Position numbers and translations under genes: made by a program. Below are positions 29,481-38,072 of a stretch of 64,000 bases of DNA, piece by piece. How positions within the stretch are numbered: position 1 is the stretch's first letter; every line of letters begins with the position of its first letter. Source of the stretch: Roseiarcus sp963770275 (lineage in GTDB: Bacteria; Pseudomonadota; Alphaproteobacteria; Rhizobiales; Beijerinckiaceae); assembly GCA_963770275.1 (NCBI GenBank), contig CAVYPD010000032.1, positions 1 through 64,000 of the forward strand, in the 5' to 3' direction. The notes under the pieces were generated by a model. That model had not been told where the DNA came from. It made no database searches and worked only from the letters and a program-made list of their open reading frames with translations.

Positions 29481-30281
29481 ATGCGCAATTCGTTCGTTTC
29501 GTGGTTGACGGCGGCGGCGATCGTCTTTGGATTCTCCATTGCGGGCGCAAACGCGGCGAATGCGCAAAGCGTCATGAGAACCTGCGCAACCGAATGGAAG
29601 CAAGCTCAGACGGCCGGAACGACCGGAGGCGAGGACTGGCCGCAGTTTCTGGCTCAGTGCCGTACGCGCCAGGGTTCAGCCGCCGCGCCGTCTTCGTCGA
29701 CAGCCGCTCCCGCGCCTTCTCCTCAGTCAGGATCCCTATTTCCCTGGTCGCAGCCGTCGGCGCCGACTTCCACCGCGGCTTCAAATGCCGGCGCTCCGGC
29801 GGGCGGCCAAAGCGTCATGAGACTATGCGCGAGCCAATGGAAAGAGGCTAAGACCGCTGGAACGACCGCCGGTCAGACGTGGCCGCAGTTTCTGACGCAA
29901 TGCCGCAGACGCCAAACCTCCACTGCTTCGTCCTCGGGAGGTTTCGCTCCCGCGCCGAGCCCTGCCCCAGCGCCCGCTTCTGCCTCCCAGTCAGGATCTC
30001 TTTTCCCATGGTGGCAACAGTCGGCGCCCTCTTCCGCGCCCGCATCGAATGTCGCTCCCTCGGCCCTGCAGGCAGGCCAATACACGACGGAGCTCGCGGC
30101 GCGTGCTCGCTGCCCCTCCGAGACTGTTGTGTGGGTCAATACGCCGACCCGCATCTATCATTATTCGGGAACCCGCTACTACGGGCACACCCTCAAGGGC
30201 GCATATATGTGCGAGGCTGACGCGCGTGGGGCCGGCTATCGCGCGGCGCGGAACCGTCAACGTGAGGCTGAGGCTCATTAG
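29481..30281 (+). CDS. Secreted protein with duplicated domain
   Basis: A 266-residue protein with a signal peptide (MRNSFVSWLTAAAIVFGFSI, cleaved near ANAANAQS). Two copies of a 30-residue unit follow: QSVMRTCATEWKQAQTAGTT..WPQFLAQCRTRQ and QSVMRLCASQWKEAKTAGTT..WPQFLTQCRRRQ, each with two Cys. They are separated by Ser/Ala/Pro-rich linkers that also repeat SGSLFPWWQQSAPSS. The C-terminal piece, CPSETVVWVNTPTRIYHYSG..GAYMCEADARGAGYRAA, is a common Hyphomicrobiales module. ATG 29481 rather than 29469 is favoured because it opens directly into the signal peptide. Envelope location is likely; function unknown. Confidence 0.8.
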   Translation: MRNSFVSWLTAAAIVFGFSIAGANAANAQSVMRTCATEWKQAQTAGTTGGEDWPQFLAQCRTRQGSAAAPSSSTAAPAPSPQSGSLFPWSQPSAPTSTAASNAGAPAGGQSVMRLCASQWKEAKTAGTTAGQTWPQFLTQCRRRQTSTASSSGGFAPAPSPAPAPASASQSGSLFPWWQQSAPSSAPASNVAPSALQAGQYTTELAARARCPSETVVWVNTPTRIYHYSGTRYYGHTLKGAYMCEADARGAGYRAARNRQREAEAH

Positions 30282-30570
30282 GGATCTGGGTCGACGGCGC
30301 TGATCCTTGGATCGTCCTGCTGTTCAACGTTGCGCGGGACGTCGCAACACAAATTTTTGATAGCAACTTATCGGGCGTTGCGAACGCTGCGCGACCGAGT
30401 TCGCTGTGTGACGCAGCTCACGCTACGGCATGCTCAATTCATGCCTAACTGATTGTCGCCGCGACAAAAACGGTAGGCGGCAGGTCGTTGTTAACAAAAT
30501 TGCCGCAGGCTTCTTTTGTTGACTCGCCGTAGACGCGAACACGCCGCAGCAAGCGAATAGTGGAACTGAG

Positions 30571-31239
30571 ATGCACCCCTTTCTCCAACCGGATGCGCGC
30601 TCGGGTCAGTCCGATTGCGGCCATCACTTCCTCCATACGAACGTCTTTCTGCGGTATGCGAGCGGCGCGTCGGGTGAAGCCGAAGAGCACATCGATAACA
30701 TTTTGACCCAGGCTGCCGTTCTGAGGCGTCGCGTCTGGGTCAGCAGCATGCTCTTTGCTGAGCTCAGGCCTTCGATGTTCGATGCCGGACGGTTCAACAC
30801 TTTTCATAAGTTCACGCGCTACATCCGCTCGCTGGTGACGCTGGTGACGCCCGACCCGAATACGATGCTGCGCGTTGGGCGGCTCCGCGATGCAAAATGG
30901 CAGAGGCCCCTCGGCGTGCGCGGGGCAGACGAAAAGCCGCGAATGATGTCGTTTACGGACGCCCTACAGATTGCCTCGGCCCTGTGGGTGAAAGAAGCGG
31001 GCGGCGTCCCCGATCTCAAGTTTCTCATGTTCGATGACTTAAGCTCCAATGAAGCCAAAGGCCGTGCGCATCTCTCGCTCCTGCGCCTCCACGATTATGC
31101 CGAGGATGCGCGCGCCAATTCGGACGTCATGGCTGCCGTGCAATTGACCCGCATTCAGCCTTCTCGTCAGGCGCGCTCCATCCCGCAATGGGTGCCGGCC
31201 GAACAAGAGTCCAGCGCAATCTCCTCAGGGCCACGCTGA
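30571..31239 (+). CDS. PIN-like domain protein with altered first acidic residue
   Basis: A 222-residue protein with the outline of a PIN ribonuclease: FLHTNVFLRYASG where FLDTNVFLR is expected, SSMLFAELRPSMF with the conserved Glu, MSFTDALQIASALWV with the central Asp, and FLMFDDLSSNEAKG near the end. The first metal-binding Asp reads His. There is no recognisable antitoxin gene on either side, and the C-terminal 45 residues are outside the fold. It could be an inactive PIN or a different subclass. It lies alone between a secreted protein and convergent purB. Confidence 0.6.
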   Translation: MHPFLQPDARSGQSDCGHHFLHTNVFLRYASGASGEAEEHIDNILTQAAVLRRRVWVSSMLFAELRPSMFDAGRFNTFHKFTRYIRSLVTLVTPDPNTMLRVGRLRDAKWQRPLGVRGADEKPRMMSFTDALQIASALWVKEAGGVPDLKFLMFDDLSSNEAKGRAHLSLLRLHDYAEDARANSDVMAAVQLTRIQPSRQARSIPQWVPAEQESSAISSGPR

Positions 31240-31334
31240 CAAAACGAACTGACGGCCGTGCTGGCGCCTCGGGTATCCCCTCGAATTCGGTCGACGAACT
31301 TGTCAGCCAACCCTAGGCGCCGTTTGCTAACCGT

Positions 31335-32639
31335 TCAGTGCCCGAACACCCGCTCGAAGATCGTATCGACCTGCTTCAGGTGATAGCCGAGATCGAACAG
31401 CGCCTCGAGATCCTGCGCGCTCATGACTTTGGCCACGTCCTTGTCGGCCTTGAGCAGAGACAGGAACTCGCCTTCGGCGCGCCAGTTGCGCATCGCGTTG
31501 CGCTGAACGATGGCGTAAGCGTCGTCGCGGGCCACGCCCTTCTCAGTCAACGCCAGCAGAACGCGCTGCGAATGGATCAGGCCGCCGAGGCGGTCGAGGT
31601 TTTTCTGCATGGCCTCCGGATAGACCAAAAGCTTGTCGATCACGCCGGCGAGCCGCGCCAGTGCAAAATCGAGCGTGATCGTCGCGTCGGGACCAATCAT
31701 GCGTTCGACCGACGAATGCGAGATGTCGCGCTCGTGCCACAGCGCCACATCCTCGAGCGCCGGGGTCACCGCTGAGCGCACCATGCGTGCTAGCCCCGTG
31801 AGATTTTCCGTCAGTACCGGATTGCGCTTGTGCGGCATCGCGGATGAGCCCTTCTGGCCTTCGGCAAAGAATTCCTCCGCTTCCATCACTTCGGTGCGCT
31901 GCAGATGCCGGATCTCGGTGGCCAGTCGCTCGACCGACGAGGCCACGACCCCAAGCGTAGCAAAGAAAGCCGCATGGCGATCGCGCGGGATCACTTGAGT
32001 CGAAATCGGCTCGGGTTTCAGGTCAAGTTTGGCCGCCACATAGGCTTCGACCCTTGGGTCGATGTTGGCGAAAGTGCCGACGGCGCCAGAAATTGCGCAG
32101 GTCGAAATCTCCTCGCGCGCCGCGGCAAGCCGGGCGCGAGATCGGCCGAATTCCGCGTAGGCGAGAGCCAGCTTGAGGCCGAAGGTGGTGGGCTCGGCAT
32201 GGATCCCGTGCGACCGGCCGACAGTCGGCGTCATCTTATGCTCGAAAGCGCGACGCTTGAGCGCCGCGAGCAGCGCGTCAACGTCTGCGATGAGGATGTC
32301 GCTCGCCCGCCTGAGCTGCACGGCGAGGCACGTGTCGAGAACGTCCGAGCTGGTGAGCCCCAAATGGACAAAACGCGCGTCAGGCCCAATGAACTCCGCG
32401 AGATGAGTAAGAAAGGCGATGACATCGTGCTTCGTCACCCTCTCGATCTCATCGATTCGAGCCACGTCGAACTTAGCCTTCGACCCCTTCTCCCAGATCG
32501 TCTTCGCGGCTGCCTTCGGGATCACGCCGATTTCGGCCATCGCCTCTGACGCGTAGGCTTCGATCTCGAACCAGATGCGGAAGCGCGTCTCGGGCGACCA
32601 CACGGCGGTCATCTCGGGGCGGGAATAGCGCGGGATCAT
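31335..32639 (-). CDS. purB: Adenylosuccinate lyase
   Basis: A 434-residue enzyme of purine biosynthesis that splits SAICAR and adenylosuccinate, releasing fumarate. The start, MIPRYSRPEMTAVWSPETRF, is typical of the alphaproteobacterial form. The fumarase/aspartase superfamily signature GSSAMPHKRNP is at about residue 265, with HLGLTSSDVLDT and GRSHGIHAEPTTFG upstream carrying the catalytic His. Full length and intact. It is divergent from the DadA-like gene, with a 119-base shared promoter region. Confidence 0.95.
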   Translation of the reverse strand: MIPRYSRPEMTAVWSPETRFRIWFEIEAYASEAMAEIGVIPKAAAKTIWEKGSKAKFDVARIDEIERVTKHDVIAFLTHLAEFIGPDARFVHLGLTSSDVLDTCLAVQLRRASDILIADVDALLAALKRRAFEHKMTPTVGRSHGIHAEPTTFGLKLALAYAEFGRSRARLAAAREEISTCAISGAVGTFANIDPRVEAYVAAKLDLKPEPISTQVIPRDRHAAFFATLGVVASSVERLATEIRHLQRTEVMEAEEFFAEGQKGSSAMPHKRNPVLTENLTGLARMVRSAVTPALEDVALWHERDISHSSVERMIGPDATITLDFALARLAGVIDKLLVYPEAMQKNLDRLGGLIHSQRVLLALTEKGVARDDAYAIVQRNAMRNWRAEGEFLSLLKADKDVAKVMSAQDLEALFDLGYHLKQVDTIFERVFGH

Positions 32640-32758
32640 TGGCGACGACGCTTTCTGTTTGTTCCTTCGGGGCGGGGTCTATAGGAACGGAAGTCGAGAA
32701 TTGAGCAGGGCGCGCCGTCGTTAAGCGACGCGCGTCCGGTCAGGAAAACAACCATCCC

Positions 32759-34015
32759 ATGCCTTCGCACTCGGTCGACGTCATTGTGCTTGGCGCCGGA
32801 ATCGTCGGCGTCTCGGCCGCGCTCGCGCTCCAGTCGCGCGGCCGAGCTGTCGCGCTTGTCGACCGTCTGCCTGAAGCAGCGGGGGAGACGAGCTTCGGCA
32901 ACAGCGGCATCATCCAGACGGAAGGCGTCCTCCCTTATCTGTTCCCCCGCGCGCTCCGCGAGGTTGCGCGGGCGGCCGCGAACCGCGATCCGCGCGCCCA
33001 CATGCGCCATGGTTCGCTGCCCTCGATTGCGCCGGCGATCTGGCGCTATTTCCGCGCTTCGACGCAGCCGAGAAAGGCCGCGACCGGCAAGGTTATGGCC
33101 CCGCTCCTGTTCGCGGCGGCGGCCGAGCACCTGAAGCTCGCGCAGGACGCGGGCGCCTCTCGGCTGTTGCGCGCCGGCGGCTGGATCAAAGCCTATCGCA
33201 GCGCGCGTGGGCAGGAGCTGGCGCATGCCGAGGCCGAGGAGCTCAAGCCGTTCGGCGTCAAGCCGATCACGCTCGACCGCGCCGCGCTCACCGCGCTCGA
33301 GCCGCATGTCGGGGAGAAGGCGATCGGCGGCGTCCATTATACCGAGCCGCTGTCGACCTCCGACCCGGGCGCGCTCATCCAGAGCTACGCCGCCCTGTTC
33401 GTCAAGCGCGGCGGCCGAATGGAGCGTGGCGACGCGCTCAGCCTGGAGCCTGCGGGCGCTGGCTGGATGGTCACGACCGATTCGGGCCGGCTTGCCGCCC
33501 GCGACGTTGTCATCGCGCTCGGACCCTGGTCGGATGAGCTCGCGCGGCGCTTCGGCCTTCGCCTGCCGTTCTTCGTCAAGCGCGGCTATCACATGCATTA
33601 CGAGGCCAAGGGCAACGCCGGCCTCACGCGCCCGGTGCTCGATCTCGAGCGCGGCTACCTCGTCACCCCGATGGCGCGGGGGCTCAGATTGACCACCGGC
33701 GCCGAATTCGCCCGGCGCGACGATGCGCCCTCGCCGGCGCATCTCGATCGGGTCGAGCCCTACGCGCGGGAGCTGTTCCCCATCGGCGCTCGAAAGGATT
33801 CCGCACCCTGGCTCGGCCGGCGTCCTTGCCTGCCCGACATGCGGCCGATCATCGGCCCCTTCCCCGGCAAGCCAGGCCTATGGCTCGACACCGGCCACCA
33901 CCACCTGGGCCTGACGCTCGGCCCCATCACCGGCCGCCTCCTCGCGGAGCTGATGACCGGCGAGGCGCCCTTCGTCGATCCCGCGCCGTTCAAAGCGGAA
34001 CGGTTCGGCGCATGA
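32759..34015 (+). CDS. DadA-like FAD-dependent amino-acid dehydrogenase
   Basis: A 418-residue flavoprotein of the DAO family. The N-terminal FAD loop is VIVLGAGIVGVSAALALQSRG, followed by VDR as the ribose-binding acid. TSFGNSGIIQTEG and the C-terminal TGHHHLGLTLGPITGRLLAEL match D-amino-acid dehydrogenases (DadA). It would oxidise D-amino or imino acids, passing electrons to the quinone pool. An unusual PIGARKDSAPWLGRRPCLPDMRPIIG is typical for the group. Its stop is followed 29 bases later by repeat element copy 2 in the same orientation. Confidence 0.85.
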   Translation: MPSHSVDVIVLGAGIVGVSAALALQSRGRAVALVDRLPEAAGETSFGNSGIIQTEGVLPYLFPRALREVARAAANRDPRAHMRHGSLPSIAPAIWRYFRASTQPRKAATGKVMAPLLFAAAAEHLKLAQDAGASRLLRAGGWIKAYRSARGQELAHAEAEELKPFGVKPITLDRAALTALEPHVGEKAIGGVHYTEPLSTSDPGALIQSYAALFVKRGGRMERGDALSLEPAGAGWMVTTDSGRLAARDVVIALGPWSDELARRFGLRLPFFVKRGYHMHYEAKGNAGLTRPVLDLERGYLVTPMARGLRLTTGAEFARRDDAPSPAHLDRVEPYARELFPIGARKDSAPWLGRRPCLPDMRPIIGPFPGKPGLWLDTGHHHLGLTLGPITGRLLAELMTGEAPFVDPAPFKAERFGA

Positions 34016-34044
34016 GCGTCCGGCGGCGGCCGCCGGGCCGCGAA

Positions 34045-34170
34045 TAAACGCTAGTAAACGTCAATAAGCGCTAGTAAACGCTAGTAAAATAGCTAGCGTT
34101 TACTAGCGTTTATTTTTTCGAATCGGGACTTTTCAATGGGTTACGGCCGATTGGAGTAAAAATTTTTCCG
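34045..34170 (+). repeat. Decamer-hairpin repeat element, copy 2
   Basis: Four direct ten-base units at 34045-34084 (TAAACGCTAG, with TAAACGTCAA and TAAGCGCTAG as variants) are followed by an 8-nt loop (34085-34092) and two inverted units CTAGCGTTTA (34093-34112). Arms 34065-34084 and 34093-34112 pair at 19 of 20 positions, the odd one being a G-U wobble in RNA. TTTTTT begins right after the stem (34113-34118 area), so it could terminate transcription. The tail includes ACTTTTCAATGGGTTACGG and ends TAAAAATTTTTCCG, matching the other two copies. It starts 29 bases after the DadA-like stop. Confidence 0.87.
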
Positions 34171-34559
34171 GCGCTCCCGAGTCGGTTTGGAGCTGATCCG
34201 TATGCCTCGTTCCGACGCCCACTCGCCTATTTCGATCCATCGGCCATCGTAGCGATGATTTCCGCCTTTTGCAATAAAATGTCTGCCTGCTGGTTTTTCC
34301 GATCAACGCGGCGCTTTTAGCCCTGCTCCAGCAGGGACCGCCCGGCCTCGCGATGGAGACTTGAACTATTCGCAAAGGCAGTGCTTTGGCAGGCTTCTGT
34401 ACCAATACAGATGAATTATTTCGCTCTTTTCACCGCCCGGGCGGGGAAACCGCGCAATTTCGCTAGAGGTTCGCTTCGCGCAAATCGAGATCTTTTGTCT
34501 CGAGCCTCCCCAAGACCTGTTCCGTTCAAGTCCTGCCTAGCTCACAGTTGAGAGGGTCC
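34171..34559. other. Intergenic stretch, no gene seen
   Basis: Between the repeat element and the 3' end of the hybrid kinase gene, nearly 390 bases carry no convincing coding frame. It is of average composition, with a short inverted pair CCTGCTCCAGCAGG near 34321. No RNA gene was recognised. Confidence 0.35.
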
Positions 34560-36653
34560 TTACTCGTGTTTCGCCTCAATCATGGAGCGGATGCGGGCGG
34601 CCATCGCTTCAATGGGAAATGGTTTGGTTAACACGGCCATGCCGGGCGCGAGCCGGCCCGCGCCAAGGACAGCGTTCTCCGCGTAGCCTGTGATGAACAG
34701 CACTTTCAGATCGGGGCGAGTTGCGCGCCCTGCGTCGGCCATCTGACGCCCGTTCATGCCGCCTGGCAGGCCTACATCGGTGACCAGCAAGTCAATGCGC
34801 ACGTCAGATTGCAAGATCTTGAGGCCCGATGCGCTGTCGCCGGCCTCGATCGCGGTGTAGCCGAGGTCTTCCAGGATATCCGTGATCAGCATCCGCACGA
34901 TCGCCTCGTCATCCACCACGAGGACGGTTGCCCCTTGCTCGGAACGGGGCAGCGATTCAACCTTCTCGCGCAATTCGGCTGCAACCTCTCCATAATGGCG
35001 CGGGAGGTAAATGCAGACGGTTGTGCCTTTGCCGACCTCGGAATAGATGCGCACCTGCCCACCAGATTGCTGCGCAAAGCCATAGATCATGGACAGGCCA
35101 AGACCTGTGCCCTCACCGATGGGTTTCGTGGTGAAGAATGGCTCGAACGCGCGGGCGATCACGTCAGGCGGCATGCCAACACCCGTGTCGGTGACGCACA
35201 AGGACAGATATTGTCCCTCCGGCATCCGGTGCTCCCGCGCCGCCCGTTCGTCGAGCCACTTGTTGGCGGTTTCCACGACGATGCTGCCTCCGTCCGGCAT
35301 CGCATCGCGCGCGTTGATGCAAAGGTTGAGCAGCGCATTCTCTAGTTGCGAAGGATCTACAAGGGCGGGCCATGCGCCGGAGGCGCCAACGACCTCGACC
35401 CGTATGCCAGGACCAACGCTGCGCTGAATTAGCTCCTGCATGTCGCTGACGAGGCGGTTCACGTCCGTCGGCTTCGGGGCGAGCGTCTGCCGGCGTGAAA
35501 AGGCAAGAAGGCGGTGCGTTAGACCGGCGGCCCGTTTCACCGCGCCTTGCGCCGCCGTCATGTACCGATCGACCTCGGCAAGGCGGCCCTGCTGCATGCG
35601 AGCCTGCATCAGTTCGAGCGCGCCGGATATGCCCGCCAGAAGATTATTGAAATCGTGCGCCAGCCCGCCCGTGAGCTGTCCCACAGCTTCCATCTTCTGC
35701 GCCTGGCGCAAGGCCTCTTCGGTCGCAGCCCGCTCGCGCAAGGCGGTCTCGACGCGCTCTCGCAGCGTTGCGTTGAGCTCACGCAACGCCGCCTCGTTGC
35801 GGCTGCGCTCGGCCGCGCTGCGCGCTCTCGCCGCAACTTCCTTGATGAAACTGAGGTCATCCGGCGTCCACTTCCGAACCGCGCCGTGGTTGACGTACAG
35901 AACCGCCACCAACTGGCCTTGTTCAAGCACCGGCACATTGACGAAACTGTACGCGCTCCGCGCTTTCAGCGCATCCGCAGCGCTCGCGGTGCGCTCGTCC
36001 AGATCAACGTTATCGATGCTGATGAACTCACCGCGCTTAAGGCTGTCGATGAAGGAGCCGTAGGCGCGCAGCGGCAGCGTTCCAGCAAGCGTTTCGACTC
36101 CCGGCGCGTTCCAGTCTCGCTGAACATGCAGCGCCTCGGCGACGGGATCGATGGCGCCATAGCCGACCCGGCTCACCTTCAGCGTCTCCCCGAGGATTTC
36201 GGCGGCGATGAATGTGATTTCGTCCGGATCGGTCACATCGCCGATCCGCGCCGTGAATCTCGCCAAAGCGTCGCGATTCTTCAGCGTCTTGACCGGCCGC
36301 GTCGTGTCGTACCCGCCGACGAAAATACCCGTTACGGCGCCCTGATCGTTTCGGATCGGCTGGTAGACAAAGTCGATGTACCGGACGGTGTCTTCGCCGC
36401 TCAGCAGGAGCGGCATGGACTGGACGGAGAAAGGCTCGCCCGTAGCGTAGACCCGATCTAAAAGCTCGTAAATGCCCTGCCCCGCCAACTCAGGAAAGAC
36501 TTCGCGCACGCTGCGTCCAATGAACTGACGCGGGCCCGAGATCGCCAAATAGGCGTCGTTGACATATTCATAGACATGGTTCGGACCGGCAAGCACGCTG
36601 GCAAAGCCAGGCATGTGCTGCAATAGGTCGAAATCGGCCCGTTTCGCCCCCAC
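34560..36653 (-). CDS. Hybrid sensor histidine kinase (PAS-GAF-kinase-receiver)
   Basis: A 697-residue soluble kinase. Residues about 10-118 form a PAS domain (YEYVNDAYLAISG, GRSVREVFPEL, TGIFVGGYDTT), about 130-285 a GAF domain, and 290-325 a coiled coil. HisKA follows, with the phosphoacceptor His in TGGLAHDFNNLLAGI. The ATPase part has NLCINARDAMPDGG, DTGVGMPPDV and GTGLGLSMIYGF. A receiver (residues about 575-690) shows VLVVDDEAIVRM, the phospho-Asp in LLVTDVGLPG, and KPF. No membrane segment is present. Such PAS/GAF hybrid kinases sense redox, light or small ligands; the signal is unknown and no separate regulator lies next to it. Confidence 0.93.
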   Translation of the reverse strand: MGAKRADFDLLQHMPGFASVLAGPNHVYEYVNDAYLAISGPRQFIGRSVREVFPELAGQGIYELLDRVYATGEPFSVQSMPLLLSGEDTVRYIDFVYQPIRNDQGAVTGIFVGGYDTTRPVKTLKNRDALARFTARIGDVTDPDEITFIAAEILGETLKVSRVGYGAIDPVAEALHVQRDWNAPGVETLAGTLPLRAYGSFIDSLKRGEFISIDNVDLDERTASAADALKARSAYSFVNVPVLEQGQLVAVLYVNHGAVRKWTPDDLSFIKEVAARARSAAERSRNEAALRELNATLRERVETALRERAATEEALRQAQKMEAVGQLTGGLAHDFNNLLAGISGALELMQARMQQGRLAEVDRYMTAAQGAVKRAAGLTHRLLAFSRRQTLAPKPTDVNRLVSDMQELIQRSVGPGIRVEVVGASGAWPALVDPSQLENALLNLCINARDAMPDGGSIVVETANKWLDERAAREHRMPEGQYLSLCVTDTGVGMPPDVIARAFEPFFTTKPIGEGTGLGLSMIYGFAQQSGGQVRIYSEVGKGTTVCIYLPRHYGEVAAELREKVESLPRSEQGATVLVVDDEAIVRMLITDILEDLGYTAIEAGDSASGLKILQSDVRIDLLVTDVGLPGGMNGRQMADAGRATRPDLKVLFITGYAENAVLGAGRLAPGMAVLTKPFPIEAMAARIRSMIEAKHE

Positions 36654-37040
36654 CCATGGACGGTATTGCCGCCGGCACGGCGTTAAGCTCCACCGTCTTG
36701 AGCGTTAATGGGCGAGAGCGCGCCCTTGCGCGGTCTCAATAGGCTTGGAAGTCCCGGCTCAGGCTCAGCTAGTGGTCGCGAGGCGGTCGTCATCACACCA
36801 CTAACTGCGCATGGCCGCCTGCGGCGCGCGTACCTTCGGCGATCCCGGGCGATGGCTTCTGGACAGGCACGTCCGCTTTATCGCCGGTATGCATAAACCC
36901 GACAAGTGCCGCTTCCATCCCTCTGCCGACGCCCACTGCGGCCGCGCCGCGCGCGCTCTGCTCCTATTCGCAACGGCTTGACCGCTCTCGGACCGCCCCC
37001 TAACGAAGACGGCGTCAAAAAATTGGGAGGAAACACAATC
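36654..37040. other. Promoter region between kinase and sugar ABC operon
   Basis: The 387 bases separate two divergently transcribed units: the hybrid kinase to the left and the sugar-binding protein to the right. No coding frame with a recognisable product was found. The right end carries a strong ribosome site, GGGAGGAAA. Operators could not be identified by eye. Confidence 0.4.
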
Positions 37041-38060
37041 ATGCAAACCAAACGCACCTTTGTTCTGTCGGCGCTGACGGCGGCGACGCTTAGCGCGCTA
37101 TCCGTCAGCGCCTCGGCCGCCGACGCGCCAAAAATCGCAGTCGATCTCACCACGCTGACGTCGCCGTTCTGGACCGCCTACAACAAGTACCTTGTGAACG
37201 AAGCGAAGGCCCAGGGCGTCACCCTCCTGGAGCCGTTCAACTCCGAGTTTGACACAGCCAAGCAGATCACCGGGGTCAAGAACGCGATCACGCTGGGCGC
37301 CAACGGCCTCATTTTCTCGCCATTCGACAGCTCCGCCGCGGGAACAATTCTGAAGACTGCGGCCGCGGCCAAGACGGCGGTCGTCGCGGTCGACGTCGCG
37401 CCGGACGCGGGTCCGGTCGCCATCGTCGTGCGCGCAAACAACGTCGCTTATGGCGAGAAGGCCTGCAAATATATCGGCGAGCACGTGGCGGAAGGCCCGA
37501 TCGTGCAGATCATGGGCGACCAGGCGTCGATCAACGGCCGCGATCGCGGCAACGGCTTCCGCGACTGCATCAAGAAGAACTATCCCAAGCTGAAGCTGCT
37601 CGAGATCCCGACGAAGGCGTGGTCCGGCGAAGACGCCGCTGCCGGTCTCGACACCATTCTCAACTCGACGCCCGATCTCAAGGCGATCTACATGCATGCT
37701 GGCGGTGTCTTCCTCGCGCCGACATTGCAGACCCTGAAGCGTAAAGGCATGCTTCATCCGGCCGGCGAGAAGGGTCACATCGTCATCGTCAGCAATGACG
37801 GAATTCCGCAGGAATTCGACGCGATCCGCAAGGGCGAGGCCGACGCGACTGTCTCCCAGCCGGCCGATCTCTATGCGAAATACGGCATCATGTATCTGAA
37901 GGATGCGATCGCGGGGAAGACGTTCAAGGCCGGCCCGACAGACCACGACAGCACGATTCTCGAAGTGGCCCCGGGTGTTCTCGAAGATCAGCTTTCGGCG
38001 CCCTTGGTCACCAAGGAGAACGTCGACGACAAGTCGTTTTGGGGTAACAACTCGAAATAG
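37041..38060 (+). CDS. Sugar ABC transporter substrate-binding protein (RbsB type)
   Basis: A 339-residue periplasmic binding protein starting MQTKRTFVLSALTAATLSAL at ATG 37041, chosen for the signal peptide and for GGGAGGAAA upstream. It is a type I periplasmic fold (Peripla_BP_4): KIAVDLTTLTSPFWTAYNKY, GANGLIFSPFDSSAAG, GDQASINGRDRGNGF, VSNDGIPQEFDAIRKG and a C-terminal DKSFWGNN. Homologues bind ribose, xylose, inositol or similar sugars; the ligand is not decided here. It is the first gene of a three-gene CUT2 importer. Confidence 0.88.
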   Translation: MQTKRTFVLSALTAATLSALSVSASAADAPKIAVDLTTLTSPFWTAYNKYLVNEAKAQGVTLLEPFNSEFDTAKQITGVKNAITLGANGLIFSPFDSSAAGTILKTAAAAKTAVVAVDVAPDAGPVAIVVRANNVAYGEKACKYIGEHVAEGPIVQIMGDQASINGRDRGNGFRDCIKKNYPKLKLLEIPTKAWSGEDAAAGLDTILNSTPDLKAIYMHAGGVFLAPTLQTLKRKGMLHPAGEKGHIVIVSNDGIPQEFDAIRKGEADATVSQPADLYAKYGIMYLKDAIAGKTFKAGPTDHDSTILEVAPGVLEDQLSAPLVTKENVDDKSFWGNNSK

Positions 38061-38072
38061 CTTGGCGCCGCT

